Positions 45,701-56,896 of a DNA stretch of 64,000 bases are shown piece after piece. A program made the translations under genes and the position numbers. Position 1 is the first letter of the stretch. Every line of letters begins with the position of its first letter. Under the pieces are notes generated by a model, which saw only the letters and a list, made by a program, of their open reading frames with translations, had not been told where the DNA came from and did not search any database. This DNA is from Protopterus annectens (Eukaryota > Chordata > Ceratodontiformes > Protopteridae), in contig NC_056739.1 in assembly GCF_019279795.1 (NCBI RefSeq), positions 12,151,968 to 12,215,967 on the forward strand. The letters are read 5' to 3'.

Positions 45701-46098
45701 TTTTTATCCTAAATGAAACGCATTCAGGACCTACCTGTCTGAAACAATTTGTTGTCATAGAAAAATGGAAATTCATATTTTCTGGAAGGGTTAAGGGACT
45801 GCCAGGGAGGAAGAAGGTCCCTCATATATAATCATTCTGTCTTGTTTGACTTTCATTTGGTCCAGGGGGTTCTTGTTTTCTTTTTGGAACTTCCCTACCA
45901 CTGTTTATTAAATGTCTGCTTACCAACATTCTGCTGACACTGTATATTTTGTTTTTTACCAAAACCGGACAAGAGAGCAAAAAATCACTTGAAGAATTTA
46001 GAGAAAGAGGGCTGAAAGATCTGAGAGACTACCTCAATCAGCTTAATTCTTTCATCATACTTTTTGATAACCTCTGCAGCAGAGGGACAAAAAATAAG
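45701..46098. other. Unannotated stretch before D7
   Basis: No recognisable gene or repeat. It may be further R2 debris. A chance 83-codon plus-strand frame runs from here into D7. Confidence 0.35.
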
Positions 46099-46290
46099 AA
46101 GTTATGTACTCACCATAATGTTCCATGTTTGTTGTCCATCTCACCTTCATTCCTTGCTGGTTGGGTTCGGAACAGAGCATTGGTTCTGACTTGGCCTTAA
46201 TTCAAAAGCTCGAGAGCTTCCACTGGCTTGAGGCTATGCCCTATCCCATGATGCACAGGGAAGATTACCCAAATCTTGTTTGCAAGAGAA
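46099..46290 (-). repeat. D7 left (3') inverted terminal repeat
   Basis: From GTTATGTACTCACC to CCCAAATCTTGTTTGCAAG. Nearly identical to the D3 left repeat, with GAGAGCTTCCACTGGCTTGA in common. Confidence 0.78.
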
Positions 46291-46426
46291 AGCATAATAA
46301 CAAATAACAGTAAATGACTAGAATATAAGAGAGCCAGGAGGGAAACAGAGACTCCATAATCCAATATAAATAAAAATAATCCGCCCGATCCTCCAGGAGC
46401 AAAGGAGGGGGAAGGAGGGTGAGATG

Positions 46427-46526
46427 CAAGAATGAAGGTGAGATGGACAACAAACATGGAACGTTATGGTGAGTACATAACTTCTTAATGTTATGTTGTC
46501 CTATCTTGCCTTCATTCCTTGCTGGT
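46427..46526 (-). repeat. D7 internal complementary region
   Basis: The left half complements the D7 left terminus. The right half (TTATGTTGTCCTATCTTGCC) should complement the unseen right terminus and matches the right ends of D2 and D3. Confidence 0.78.
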
Positions 46527-46563
46527 TGGGACAGCGCCCCTAGCACTTTCTTTCTTGCGTGGC

Positions 46564-47740
46564 TCAAGGGAATAAACTCTTCAGAACAGTGGACCCAAAG
46601 GAAGCCCTGTTCTGGGAGGCCATGTCCACTTTGTAATGAGTAATAAAGGTATGAGCCCTGATCCATGTGGCTGCTGCACAACTCGAATCCAAATGTAGTC
46701 TGGCCTGGAAAGCAAAGGAAGTTGAAACAGCTCTTGTGGAATGACCCTTCACTTTGCCTGATAATTGTCTGTGCTTAGAATTGCATGTGAATGAAATACA
46801 ATCTGTGAGCGATTCTGACAGTGTTACTTTAGAAACTGACAATCCTTTCCTTTGATTTGAAAAGGGCGCAAACAGTTGTTCCGATCTTCTGAAGTCTTTG
46901 GTTCTATGCATGTAAAAACACAACTGCCTATGTGCATCCAATTGGTGTAGTTTATATTCTTCCCCTGTTGCCATAGTTTGGAAAGAACACAGGTAATTCA
47001 ATAGACTGATTTAGATTGGTTTCTGAGCACACCTTACATTGATAGGAAGGATTAGTATGTAATGAAACTCTATCTTTGGGAAAAACTATGTATGGAGAGC
47101 ATACAGATAGAGCCTGGAGTTCAGATACATGTCTGGCAGAAGTAATGGCCACCAAGAAAAGCGTCTTCCATGACAAAAACTTTATGTCACATGATGATAT
47201 AGGTTGAAAGGGAGGCAAAATTAAAGAGGACAGAATAAAATTTAGATCCCATGGAGCTGGAGGTTCTCTAACTGGAGGTCTTAGCAGGAAGGTCCCCTTT
47301 AGAAAGGCCTTGCAAAGTTTGTGAAACATGATTTTTTGTCCCCTATCCCCAATATGAAAGTTGGATGTAGTGGCTAGCTGGACTCTAACCGTAGCAGCTG
47401 CCACCCCTTCATTAAATAGTATAGCGAGAAATTCTAGCACTGCTGTAATGGGGGCTGTAAAGGGATCTATATTGTTCTCAGAAGCCCAGTGTGAATACCT
47501 CTTCCATTTGCTAGAGTACAGTTTCCTGTTAGACTGCTTATGAAAAGAAATCAGAATATGTCTAACTGCTGGGGAAAAGTCATGGAGCCGGGCTATTTGT
47601 AGAACTGGAGCAGTCACACTGTCAACTTTAGGATCTGGATTGATGGATGAAATGCCCCCAACGAATGGGTCAGAAGATCTGGAACTGGGTCCAGGATCCA
47701 CGCGACCGCCCATTGCCATACTTTTTGAGCCTCTCGACAT
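46564..47740 (-). pseudogene. D7 tyrosine recombinase, one frameshift, box I Arg to His
   Basis: A 262-codon piece (47740-46952) and a 145-codon piece (47001-46564) overlap around one frameshift near 46975. HSTR and the catalytic Tyr (FITHYKVDM) are intact, but box I reads ARHVSELQAL. The deletion in pol has fused the YR frame to upstream RNase H sequence, so its first residues (MSRGSKSMAMGG) are not native. One of the better preserved recombinases in the window. Confidence 0.82.
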
Positions 47741-49076
47741 AAGTGGTAGGACCTAGTTCCTCCATTTTTTTATGTACCACTCTATTGACATGCTGTCTGA
47801 CTGAATTGCAATAGTTTGTATTGGGAGAGAGTCCTGGAATGTTTGCAATGGGTACAGCATCACTCTCATCTCTACGAAATTGATATGCAAGTGGTTCTTG
47901 TGTTCCAGCCAGATGCCTTGGACAGTCTTTCCCAGATAATGACCCACCCACCCCATATGAGAAGCGTCAGTGGTCAGTCTGGTTGTTGGTTGCAAAAAAA
48001 CAAAAAGGCGGCATGTGGTCAACGGAGTCATTTGAAGCCACCACTGTAGGTCCTTTTTACACGACTCTGTAATAATAATATTGTGAGACAGTGGTAGATC
48101 TTGCATGGACCACTGGGAGAAGAGTAGCCATTGGAGGGTTCACATGTGCAGGCACGCTAAAGGTACTAACATGATTGAAGTCACCATAGTGCCCAAAACC
48201 TGCAGTACAGTCTTTGTCTGTACTTTTGTTTTGGATATCAAGTTCCTGATTTGACGGTGTAGAGTCTGAATCCTTTCGGGGGTAAGTTTTGCCCACATTT
48301 CCCTCGAGTCTACCTCTGCGCCTAAGAATATAAGATGCTGCGAAGGCAACAAGGCAGATTTTTTTAAATTTACTGAGATGCCCAGCTTGGCACAAAGATG
48401 AATGGTTTCATCCCTTGCTTGCAGTAGTAGATGCTTGGTGGTGGTGGTCTAGGTATGGAAACACGCGGAATCCCAGGTGTCTTAAGTGAGCCGTAACTAC
48501 TACCATTCATTTGGTGAACACTCTGGGGGCTGTAAGTGTGACCAAAGGGCAGGGCTCGAAACTGGTAATGACTGGCTCCCAGCCAAAAGCATAGGTGTCT
48601 CCTGGATTGCCTGTCCATTTTTATGTGGTAGTATGCATACAGGAGCTCTACTGAGCACATCCAATCATCTTTCTCCAGAAAGGGAAATATTGACTGCAGT
48701 GTCACCATCAGGAACTTTGAATTCTTGACAGACTTGTTTAATCTGCTGAGATGCAAAATGGGTCTCCATTCCCCTGTCTTTTTTGGAACTAACAAGAACC
48801 TTGAGTAAGTTCCGAATCCAATCTGGTCTGTGGGGACATTTTGGATGACTCTTTTTTTCTAGCAACTTCTGAACTTCTAATGTTGTATAGTCCCTTTGAA
48901 TGGGTGGAGTATCTCGGAAGGACTGTTTTTCCAAAGGGGGAGTGGAAAAGGGTATGTAATAACCTCGGGATATGATCGTTTGTACCCATTTGTCTTATGT
49001 GATATCTAGCCAGGCCTTTGGGTACAATGATAAGTGTCCCCCGACTGCCTCCACAGAGGGACATACTAGCCTCCAT
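47700..49076 (-). pseudogene. D7 pol, frameshifted, end of RNase H deleted
   Basis: RT N-terminus at 49076-48665 (SRGYYIPF is legible near 48960), RT at 48795-48400, and the segment after it at 48352-48140. RNase H runs 48106-47753 (TTDASHMGWVGHYLG, EMRVMLYPLQ). The polymerase box is damaged by a small deletion (YLDHH). After the VWQWA block the sequence jumps to the YR start at about 47705. About 0.4 kb is missing, including the HIPGKS block and the whole tail. Confidence 0.78.
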
Positions 49077-51350
49077 TTAGGAGCACAGAAAAGGCTTCCC
49101 AGGGAAGGAGTCTCTGTCCCCCTGGTTCTGCGGACCCCCTCTCCCACGACTTTGGCGTCTTCTGTTGTTACTTCCCCCTCTGCCCCTGGAGGAAAAATCA
49201 CCACATGCATTTGGAAATACTCTTTGGGATTTATGGAACCACATTCTTCCTCCTCTCTGACCTTTGGGTGGGAACAGAAAAACAGACCCGAAAGGCAGAC
49301 AGAGTTTTCCCTTGCTGTTCACACCTTGTCAAGGTCTCTAACAGTGGGCTCAAACAATGATGAGCCATCAAATGGGGCATTAGTGAAGGAAGACCTGAAG
49401 GGTTCAGCAAAGTTATACAGGTACAGCCAGGAATGCCTCCTTAAGAAAATTCCTGAAGCTGCTACCTACTCGCTCCATCGGCTGCATATGAAATCAGATG
49501 CATGGAGGAGTTAACCACTGAGTTGAGGGTGGAGAGCTGAGAAGAAACCTTGTCCGAAACTCCAGCAGCTACAATACCCTGCAGGGTATCTCCTAGCTCT
49601 TTCAGGAGATCCCTTTGAAGTCTGGTAAAATGGGTCAAGTAATTCAGCAATCAAAGTGTAAATGCCACTGAAAAGAAGGTATGCTTTCCATACCTGTCCA
49701 TTGTCCAAGAGTCTTTATTCGGTGGATGAACAGAAAAGAAAGTTTCAGATAATTCCTTTTTGGTGTCCACCACCACCACCATCACATCTACTGGGACCCC
49801 TTTCATCAAAAACTCTGTCTGTGAGGGCAGTAATGAACTTGTCAGGCCTCCTCGGAAAAGGTGCCACTGTATCGGGAGAGCCCCACACCTTTCAAGCAAT
49901 AACGTTCATTAGTTGGTCAAAAGGTGGAGACACCCAAGAGATGGTAGGGTGAGACCCAAAAGCTTCCAGGTACACCAACTTGTCCTCAGAAGGACTGGTG
50001 GGCTTCCAGCCACCCCTCTGCTTAAGGATCTCTGAGATGTATGCAAAGGAGACATCCTCAGAGGGGAACCATGGAGACCCTTCCGAATCATTCAGGTCAG
50101 TGTCTGATGTGATGGACTCATCCAGGGAGTTTATGTGCTTCCTCTTGCACAGCCCCTTCTGAGGGACCTCCTCAGAGGGGTACTCTGAGGAAGTTTTGGA
50201 AGAGACAGTCTCGCCCATTGAGGCATCCAGGGATGATGGCCTCTGCACTTGGGTGGGAATGATGGTGCTGTGAATGACACAGGTGCTTTTGGGGGAAGAA
50301 TGTTCGAACCTGAGATTGGAGCCATTGAAGTTGACAGCACTTTCTTTATCAGCTCAAAAGCCCCCCCCACCCCACTCTGAAGATGGCCCTAACTCTGGAG
50401 CACTGATAGACTGACCCCAAGGTAGAGTGGTTGGCTCTGAAGCTGATGTAGGAGCAGAGCTCAACCATGCCTCACAGGTAGAATTGGCTTGGACAGTTGT
50501 CCGATCTGACTCCCCTCCTCAGACCCGACAGGAGAGCATCGGCTCTTAGACTACCTAGATTCCGACAGAACTGAGGTAGTCAGAGCAGTCGTCGGAACCG
50601 ACGATCCTGTTGGAGGTCTCGGTTCCCATGTTTCCACTATCGGGTCAGAGTCCTCTGACTCTGAAGCCCCCAAACAGGTCAGAGGAGGAATAGAAGAAGG
50701 GGATGGTGCCTTGGTCGGCTCCGGTTCCTTTTGGTTGGAGTCGATAAAATTTTCGCCAGTGCCGGTGTATGAAGCAGTCTCTTCACCACTCACTTCACGT
50801 CATCATCATATAAGCTCCTGGAGGAATGGGATGACATAGAAGGTGATCGTGCCCTTTCCAGGAGTGGAGATCTTAAAGTTGAAGTAACCAGCTCCAAAAC
50901 TGGGGACCATCTCCTCACTTGAAACTCTATCAGCTCCGTAACTGCCAATGGAACCAAAGAGGTAGACTTCTCAGAGGCAAGAGCCCTTGGTTCCGAGCCA
51001 GGTGATTTTAAGACAATCTTTTTAGCTGGCTCTGAGGCCAGATCCGTAGTCAAAGTTCTTTTTCTAGACTTTTCCATATTAGAGGAGGAAGAAGGTGATT
51101 TGGAGCTCTGAGGCCCCTCCAAAGCTTCAGAGACTGGAACCTTTAGCAGCCCTCTCACAATTAGTTTGTTTTTATGTTCAAGTAAAACTTTACTACTAAA
51201 GGCATTGCAAGAAGTACAAGACTCCTGAAAGTAAAGGACACCCAGGCAATAAATGCAACTGGTGTGCCCATCAGTAAGAGACATCTTTTGGGAGCATTTA
51301 TCGCACTTCTTGAACCTTGACTGTTTGGGTTCCTTCTGATCCTTCAACAT
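48995..51350 (-). pseudogene. D7 gag, frameshifted
   Basis: The start is Met at 51350 (MLKDQKEPKQSRFKKCDKC); the Cys/His module is complete (CDKC, HTSCIYC, CTSC). A 186-codon frame runs to 50790. Linker pieces, CKRKHINSLDESITSDTDL (50248-49892), the central domain (NYLTHFTRLQRDLLKELGD, SMHLISYAADGASR) and the Arg/Gly-rich end follow in different frames. At least five frame changes. Confidence 0.8.
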
Positions 51351-51903
51351 GTTCAGATTCTCACAAAAGAGACAGAACTAACAAAAAAGGGGAACACCAA
51401 AGCAAAAACTTAACAACTCTGTTACCTAACAAAGTTGAAAATAACCTGAGACCAGCAAACACGTCTCTAGACAGGTCTGTCTACAAAGAAACAATTTCTA
51501 AATCACTAAAACCCTAAATTACAATAACCACAGCACACAACTACTCTACTAATGGTAAAAACATATCTGTGTATAAAGATATACTAATAGTGACTATGAA
51601 CAAACAACAAATTTGAGGAGAAAACTTAATCGATTCCTCCACGCTACTATAGGGAAGGCAACGGAAGGGAAGGGGAGCGTCCCTCTAAGTTAAATAGGCT
51701 GCTAGGAGCCCTCTTACTTAGACATACTACCTGAAAGGATAAAGGGGGAAGCTCTCTAACTAAAACAAGCTTTGGAAAGAAAATAGGATGACTACTAGAA
51801 GGGGCCTGAAGAAGAAGGGAATGACGGCCAAAAACAGCAATGACAAGGGAAAAACAAATTACTCCAAAAAACTACAAATATTCAAAGTATTGAACAAAAT
51901 TAG
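51351..51903 (-). other. D7 leader (truncated by D8)
   Basis: AT-rich leader with TCCCTCTAAGTTAAATAGGC, also present in the D3 leader. No gene visible. Interrupted at 51903 by D8. Confidence 0.6.
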
Positions 51904-52085
51904 AAGTTATGTACTCACCATAACGTTCCATCTGAGTAGGTGACTTCATTTGGATGCAACCTGTGGGTATCGGATCCGACCTCGGATCCGAGCCGGCATT
52001 TCAAAAGCTTTAGGCTCCAAGCTCCTAGCTCCTTCCTCTACCCATAATCCCCTGCCAAGCCCTAACTGACCTCAGATTGAGTTTG
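51904..52085 (-). repeat. D8 left (3') inverted terminal repeat
   Basis: From GTTATGTACTCACC (51906 on) to the inner edge CTCAGATTGAGTTTGCC. Contains TCGGATCCGA at 51970-51979 and 51982-51991, the decamer repeated in D8 gag. Confidence 0.8.
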
Positions 52086-52170
52086 CCAATATAATACTAA
52101 AAAAAAAAAAGTATCTAAATAGATGCATAAACTCTCGTTGTATAAAGGTCAGGGGGATGGAGGGGGGGAT

Positions 52171-52272
52171 GGTTGCATCCAAATGAAGTCACCTACTCAG
52201 ATGGAACGTTATGGTGAGTACATAACTTCTAAATCTGAAGTAGGCAGACTTCATTTGTCTGCAACCTGTGGG
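52171..52272 (-). repeat. D8 internal complementary region
   Basis: The first half (GGTTGCATCCAAATGAAGTC to GAGTACATAACTTCT) is a perfect or near-perfect complement of 51904-51965. The second half (TTCATTTGTCTGCAACC) should complement the unseen right terminus. Confidence 0.8.
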
Positions 52273-52307
52273 ACAAAGTCCCCAGCTACCTAAATCTTGG
52301 GCGGCCG

Positions 52308-53468
52308 TCATGGAAGGATGTTCCGGAGCACCGCTGAACCAAAGGATGCTCTTCCCCTGGAAACAACATCCACCTTATAATGAGAAATAAAGGTATGAGA
52401 CGAGGCCCAAGTGGCTGCCGCGCAGATATCATCCAATGGTACTCGGGACTTAAACGCAGCTGACGTGGAAACTGCCCTAGTAGAATGAGCCGTAACCCTT
52501 TGAGGAGCAGGCCTACCTGAAGTGTCATAAGCCTGCAGAATACAATTAGCAATCCATCTCGATAGTGTGACTTTGGAAACTGCTTTACCCAAAGCAAATT
52601 TAGCAAAGGAGACGAACAGCTGATCTGATTGTCTATGACCAGCCGTTCTGTGAATGTAAAAGCGCAATTGTCTATGAACATCTAAAGAATGCAGCTTATA
52701 TTCTCCTTTGTTTTTGTACTTGGGGAAAAACACAGGTAAGTTGATTGATTGGTTAATATTAGATTCCAAAGAAACTTTTGGAAGAAAAGATGGATTGGTC
52801 CTGAGGCACACCCTATCTGGAAAGAAGGAAAGCTAAGGCGGTTTGATGCATAGAGCCTGAAGTTCCGACACTCTTCTGGCTGATGTGATGGCTACCAAGA
52901 AGGCAGTCTTCCAGGAAAGGTACTTTAGATCTGCAGAAGCTGTAGGCTCAAAGGGAGGAGCAGTAAGGGCTTGTAGAACTAAGGATAGGTCCCAAGGTGG
53001 TACAGCTTCTTTGACTGGTGACCTCAACAGAAAAACTCCTTTGAGAAAGGTCTTACAAAGTTTCGCAGTCATGAGGGGGGCTGACTCATGACCCATATGA
53101 TAATGGGAAATCGCTGCCATTTGTACCTTTACCGTGGAAGAACTAGCCCCCTGATGAAAGAGGTCTGTTAAGAAATCCAGCACCGCAGACATAGGTGCTG
53201 AAAAAGGATCCATACTTTTCTGGACCGCCCAAATAGAAAACCTTTTCCATTTGCTCCGATAAACCTTCCTAGTGGAAGGTTTATGAGCCGCCACTAAAAT
53301 GGCCTTGACAGGTGACGAGATACCGGGAGTCCTAATCAAGGATGGAACTGGAGCAGCCAGGCTGCCAATTTCAGGGTGTGCAGATTCGGGACCGGAAGTC
53401 CTAGAGGATGGAAGATGAGATCCGGGATCGGATCCAGAATCCAGGGCGGATTCACTTTGTGAGACCAT
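52308..53468 (-). pseudogene. D8 tyrosine recombinase, single nonsense codon
   Basis: From Met 53468 (MVSQSESALDSG, equivalent to the D1 and D5 starts) to the stop at 52308 the frame is continuous over 387 codons, except one TAG at 52833-52835. At that place D1 has Tyr. Box I ARRVSELQAL, the HSTR box and the catalytic Tyr in FISHYKVDV are all present. The core-binding part (KPSTRKVYRSKWKRF) is complete. This is the only recombinase whose catalytic set is fully visible and intact. The single stop makes it formally a pseudogene in this copy. Its start overlaps pol in another frame. Confidence 0.88.
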
Positions 53469-54487
53469 ACATAAGGGAACCAGGGCTGACGAGGCCAGAA
53501 TGGGGCAATGAGAATCATTCTGCTCCCCAAACTGTTGGCTTTCTGCAAGAGCCTCTGCATCAGAGGTAGTGGAGGATAGGCATAAAGGAGACCGGGAGGC
53601 CAAGCATGCACCAGAGCGTCTCTCGGGGATTCCCCAGGTGGGGGAAGTAGAGCAAAGAAACTGTCGCATTTGGCATTTGAGTGAGAAGCAAAAAGATCGC
53701 AACAGGGTTGCCCCCAGACGGCAAAAAATCTTCTTCGCTACCAGAGGGTTGAGAGACCACTCGTGCGGGGAAAGAATGGTGCGACTGAGCTTGTCCGCAA
53801 GGATGTCGGATTTTCCCGGAATGTGCATTGCTACAAGAAAGCGTTTGGTGGAAATTGCCCATTCCCAGACTCTCATGGCCTCTCAACAAAGGGGATAGGA
53901 CCTGGTTCCTCCCTGCTTGTTGATGTACCAGACTACCGACATGTTGTCTGTCTGGATCGCAATAGTCCCCGTAGGAAGAAGGCTGTGAAGTGCTTGCAAC
54001 GCTAGGAGCACCGCCCTCATCTCCAGGACATTTATATGCAACGAGGTCTCTGAGGTGTTCCACGTGCCTTGGACAATCTTGCCCGCAGAATGCCCCCCCC
54101 ACCTGAGGCGAGAAGCGTCCGTGGTCACCATGGCTCGGGGGAATGCTGCACAAAAGGGTCTCCCTGCTAGAGGCTCCGGAGACTGGAGCCACCAGAACAG
54201 GGAGTCCTTGCATGCCTTGCTGACCGCTATTGGGCTGTTGAGAGAGGAGTATAGCGGGGACCACTGGACCTGTAGGGTCCATTGAAGAACCCGCATGTGT
54301 AAGCGAGCATGAAGAAGAAGTGGAATAGCTGCTGCCATTGAACCCAGGGCCCTCAGGACCGAAGCCGCCGTCGGAAACGGTTGTAGGACTGCTGTGATAT
54401 GACACTTCAGGCTGGACAGCCTGTCTGGGGTGAGGAAGGCCCGCATTGATCTTGTGTCCAACCTTCCTCCTATGAAATCTATAAGTT
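53336..54487 (-). pseudogene. D8 pol, C-terminal part: RNase H and methyltransferase-like tail
   Basis: From the Penelope insertion leftwards: the RT thumb (FIGGRLDTRSMRAF), RNase H (TTDASRLRWGGH, EMRAVLLALQ, TDNMSVVWYINKQGG, HIPGKSDILADKLSR) and the tail (LLYAYPPLPL, LIAPFWPRQPWFPYV) ending at 53336. A TGA at 53883-53885 replaces an Arg codon seen in D1 (PLC-R-EAMRVW) and would fit a CpG transition. A frameshift near 53700 separates RNase H from the tail. Otherwise the sequence is well kept. Confidence 0.85.
54475..54487. repeat. 13-bp target-site duplication, left copy
   Basis: AAATCTATAAGTT at 54475-54487 recurs exactly at 60957-60969, flanking the Penelope composite. Removing the insertion and one copy restores the D8 RT frame (LIDF followed by IGGRLD). 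Confidence 0.95.
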
Positions 54488-54553
54488 AGTAGTAACAGAA
54501 AACTTCGGACTCACCACGAAATAAATAAAAACAGTATATTTTATTAGACAAAC

Positions 54554-54595
54554 GGTAAGCGCTTTCGCGTATTCAGAGATACGCTTCCTCAGACC
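54554..54595 (-). ncRNA. Hammerhead-like motif, PLE-L 3' end
   Basis: On the minus strand, GGT then CTGAGGA, a bulged A, the perfect 6-bp stem GCGTAT/ATACGC with loop CTCTGA, GAAA, then GCGCTT and ACC. GGT and ACC can pair as stem I. This follows the hammerhead order, with a very short stem III. Hammerhead motifs are known from Penelope terminal repeats. Activity is unproven. Confidence 0.5.
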
Positions 54596-55187
54596 ATGGC
54601 ATCAAGTCAAATACTGCAAGCTTATATAGTTGAGTAACCACTTAATTAAACCCAATCAAATGATTAATTAATTAAATAATTAGGCAATCAACAAACAGAT
54701 CTTTTAAAGAAACAGCTTATAAAATACATGATTCTTAATATAAAATGCAGTATCATGCTATATGGAATAAATGCAATCTTGTTAACTGCTTACAAACCTA
54801 AAAATACATTTATATATAGTTTAAAATTAACTAACATATAGGCAATCATGTGTACAGCCTATATATACATTTATATACAGATAAAAACTATTAATATATA
54901 AATTATTAAACACACTTAAATAATTAATGCATATAAATAACATTATTAAAATCATTATGAACTCTGCTTATCTAAAACATATGAAACTATGGTAAGATAT
55001 GTATGTATATGCATTAAAAATGTATACATATGTACAAAATATATATATATATAAATGTACATAAATAGTTATGTACGCTAAATAACTATGCATAAAGACA
55101 AATATATATATATCTATCTACAAGAAACTGTACAGTCAGTACAAATCTAAATTCAACCTAAAACTTGATCTTGGGCTATAACAAATA

Positions 55188-56709
55188 TTATCTACGTGAA
55201 GCAAGATGTGACCTCAGGGAGACATATGTATTTAAACCTGGGGGATGATGCCCCCTCAGCTTAAAAATCCAATACAATTCTTTTGTTTCTAAGAGGCTCA
55301 TATAATCTCCGCCTCTACTGCTCTGCTCTACAACTTGTAGCACCCTAAAAACAAAAGAGTGATTAGGATATGACAAGACATGTCTAGCCAATGCATTTAG
55401 TTCATTCTTATTTTTAATATCGTATTGGGGGTTGTAGATCCTGTTTTTTAATTTTCTCTTGGTGAGACCAACGTAGAAGGCAGGGCAGGATTCACATGTT
55501 GCTAAATATATTAAACCTACTGTCTCACAGGTGGCCTCATACCTGGGGGCAAAAGAAAAATTAATAGTAGGATGTATAAACAACTGTTCCCTGGAGACAT
55601 ATTTACAGTAGTTACGATTGCATGGGGAGGTGCCACACCTAATGTGCTGTAATTGGCTTACTAACGATTCAGCAGGTAATCTATCACACAGAAGTCTTTT
55701 TAGACTTCTGTTGTTTTTGTATGTAAACAGTGGCCTTTTACCTACAAGTTTTAAGGTTGGTGGATCTATGATCAAAATTTTCCAATTATTTAAAATAATA
55801 TCTCTTATGTAGAGAAAGTCATTAGTATAAGTAGTTAAAAAATGCAACCTTTCAGATATTTCCTTAGGATACTTCTTGATGCAGGTACCTGCATGAACTC
55901 CAGTTTTAATTTCTCTGCCTTGTATTGGAGCATCTCCCAGAATTTGCTCTCTAGTATGTTGGATAAGATCCTTGTTATAGCCCCTGTCAGTGAAGATCTT
56001 TTCCAGTCTATCAGCTTCTAGGGTTAAGTCAGTTTTATCTTTACATAATCTTAAAATTCTGTGAAACTGGCTTTTAACTATGCCACTAAAAGTGTGACGT
56101 GGGTGCATGCTATCAAACCACAATATAGTGTTTTTCCAGCATGCCTTTCTATGGAGTTTTGGTGTCAATCTACCCCCTCTAATGTCCAAAGTAACATCTA
56201 GAAAGTCCACCGAATCATAGGATGCTTCAACAGTAAATCTTAAAAATCCGTTGTTGACTCAAGGTATTCCTTAAATGAATTAAATTCTTCCATGGTGCCA
56301 TCCCAAACTATTAAAATATCATCCACAAAACGCCTGTACAGTAGGACTCTACCAAACCACTGGTGATTAAATACAAATTGTCTCTCCCACTGGTACATAA
56401 CCAAATTGGCGTATGTATTAGCACAGGGGGTGCCCATAGCCACTCCTGACTCTTGTAAGAATAGGCATCCCCTGAAGCTAAATACATTGTTGTATAGCAC
56501 CAATTCTAACAGTCGGCATATGAGTATTTCCTTATCTCTATCAAAAGATGGAAATATCTGCAGCAGTTCCCTTACTGATTGTATCCCTTCTTCATTAGGT
56601 ATACAAGTAAAAAGACTCTGAACATCCATAGTGATTAACAAATGCTGGTCTTTTACTAACTCAGTGTCCATACATTCTATAAATTCTGAGTTCATATGTA
56701 TCTTTTAGA
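55188..56709 (-). pseudogene. PLE-L: 3' part of Penelope RT and GIY-YIG endonuclease
   Basis: The RT second half (ITMDVQSLFTCIPNEEG, then AMGTPCANTYANLVM and the catalytic FVDDILIVWDG box) is at 56695-56240. After a frameshift near 56225 come the thumb and linker, a Cys-rich patch (CGTSPCNRNYC, one Cys fewer than PLE-R), and the GIY-YIG domain (GLIYLATC, FYVGLTKRKLKNRI) to 55188. It is about 98% identical to PLE-R by eye. Truncated at 56709 within the RT. The 3' region 54600-55187 is AT-rich and non-coding. Confidence 0.88.
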
Positions 56710-56713
56710 TACA

Positions 56714-56856
56714 TCTGAATACGCGAAAGCGCTTACCGTTTGTCTAATAAAATATACTGTTTTTATTTATTTCGTGGTGAGTCCGAAGTTTTCTGTTACT
56801 ATTTATCGTTTTATATTTACTGAGGACTCTCTGGCTGGTGTTGGATTTTCTTTTGG
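56714..56856 (+). repeat. PLE-R 5' pseudo-LTR (143 bp)
   Basis: From TCTGAATACGCG to TTCTTTTGG. The same 143 bp ends the element at 60814-60956. It begins inside the loop of the hammerhead-like motif, so this copy has only half of the motif. Four bases (56710-56713) at the joint belong to neither copy. Confidence 0.88.
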
Positions 56857-56896
56857 ATACTTCTTTGGTTTTTAAAACTTACTTCAGCACACGAAC

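Larger units (their letters stand above)
46099..51903 (-). mobile_element. DIRS retrotransposon D7, internally deleted; 5' end beyond window
   Basis: Left terminus (GTTATGTACTCACC at 46101), ICR, YR, pol, gag and most of the leader are present. The leader is interrupted at 51903 by the left terminus of D8, so the D7 right terminal repeat must lie beyond D8 and outside the window. A deletion near 47705 removed the end of RNase H and the pol tail. Subfamily I. Confidence 0.83.
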
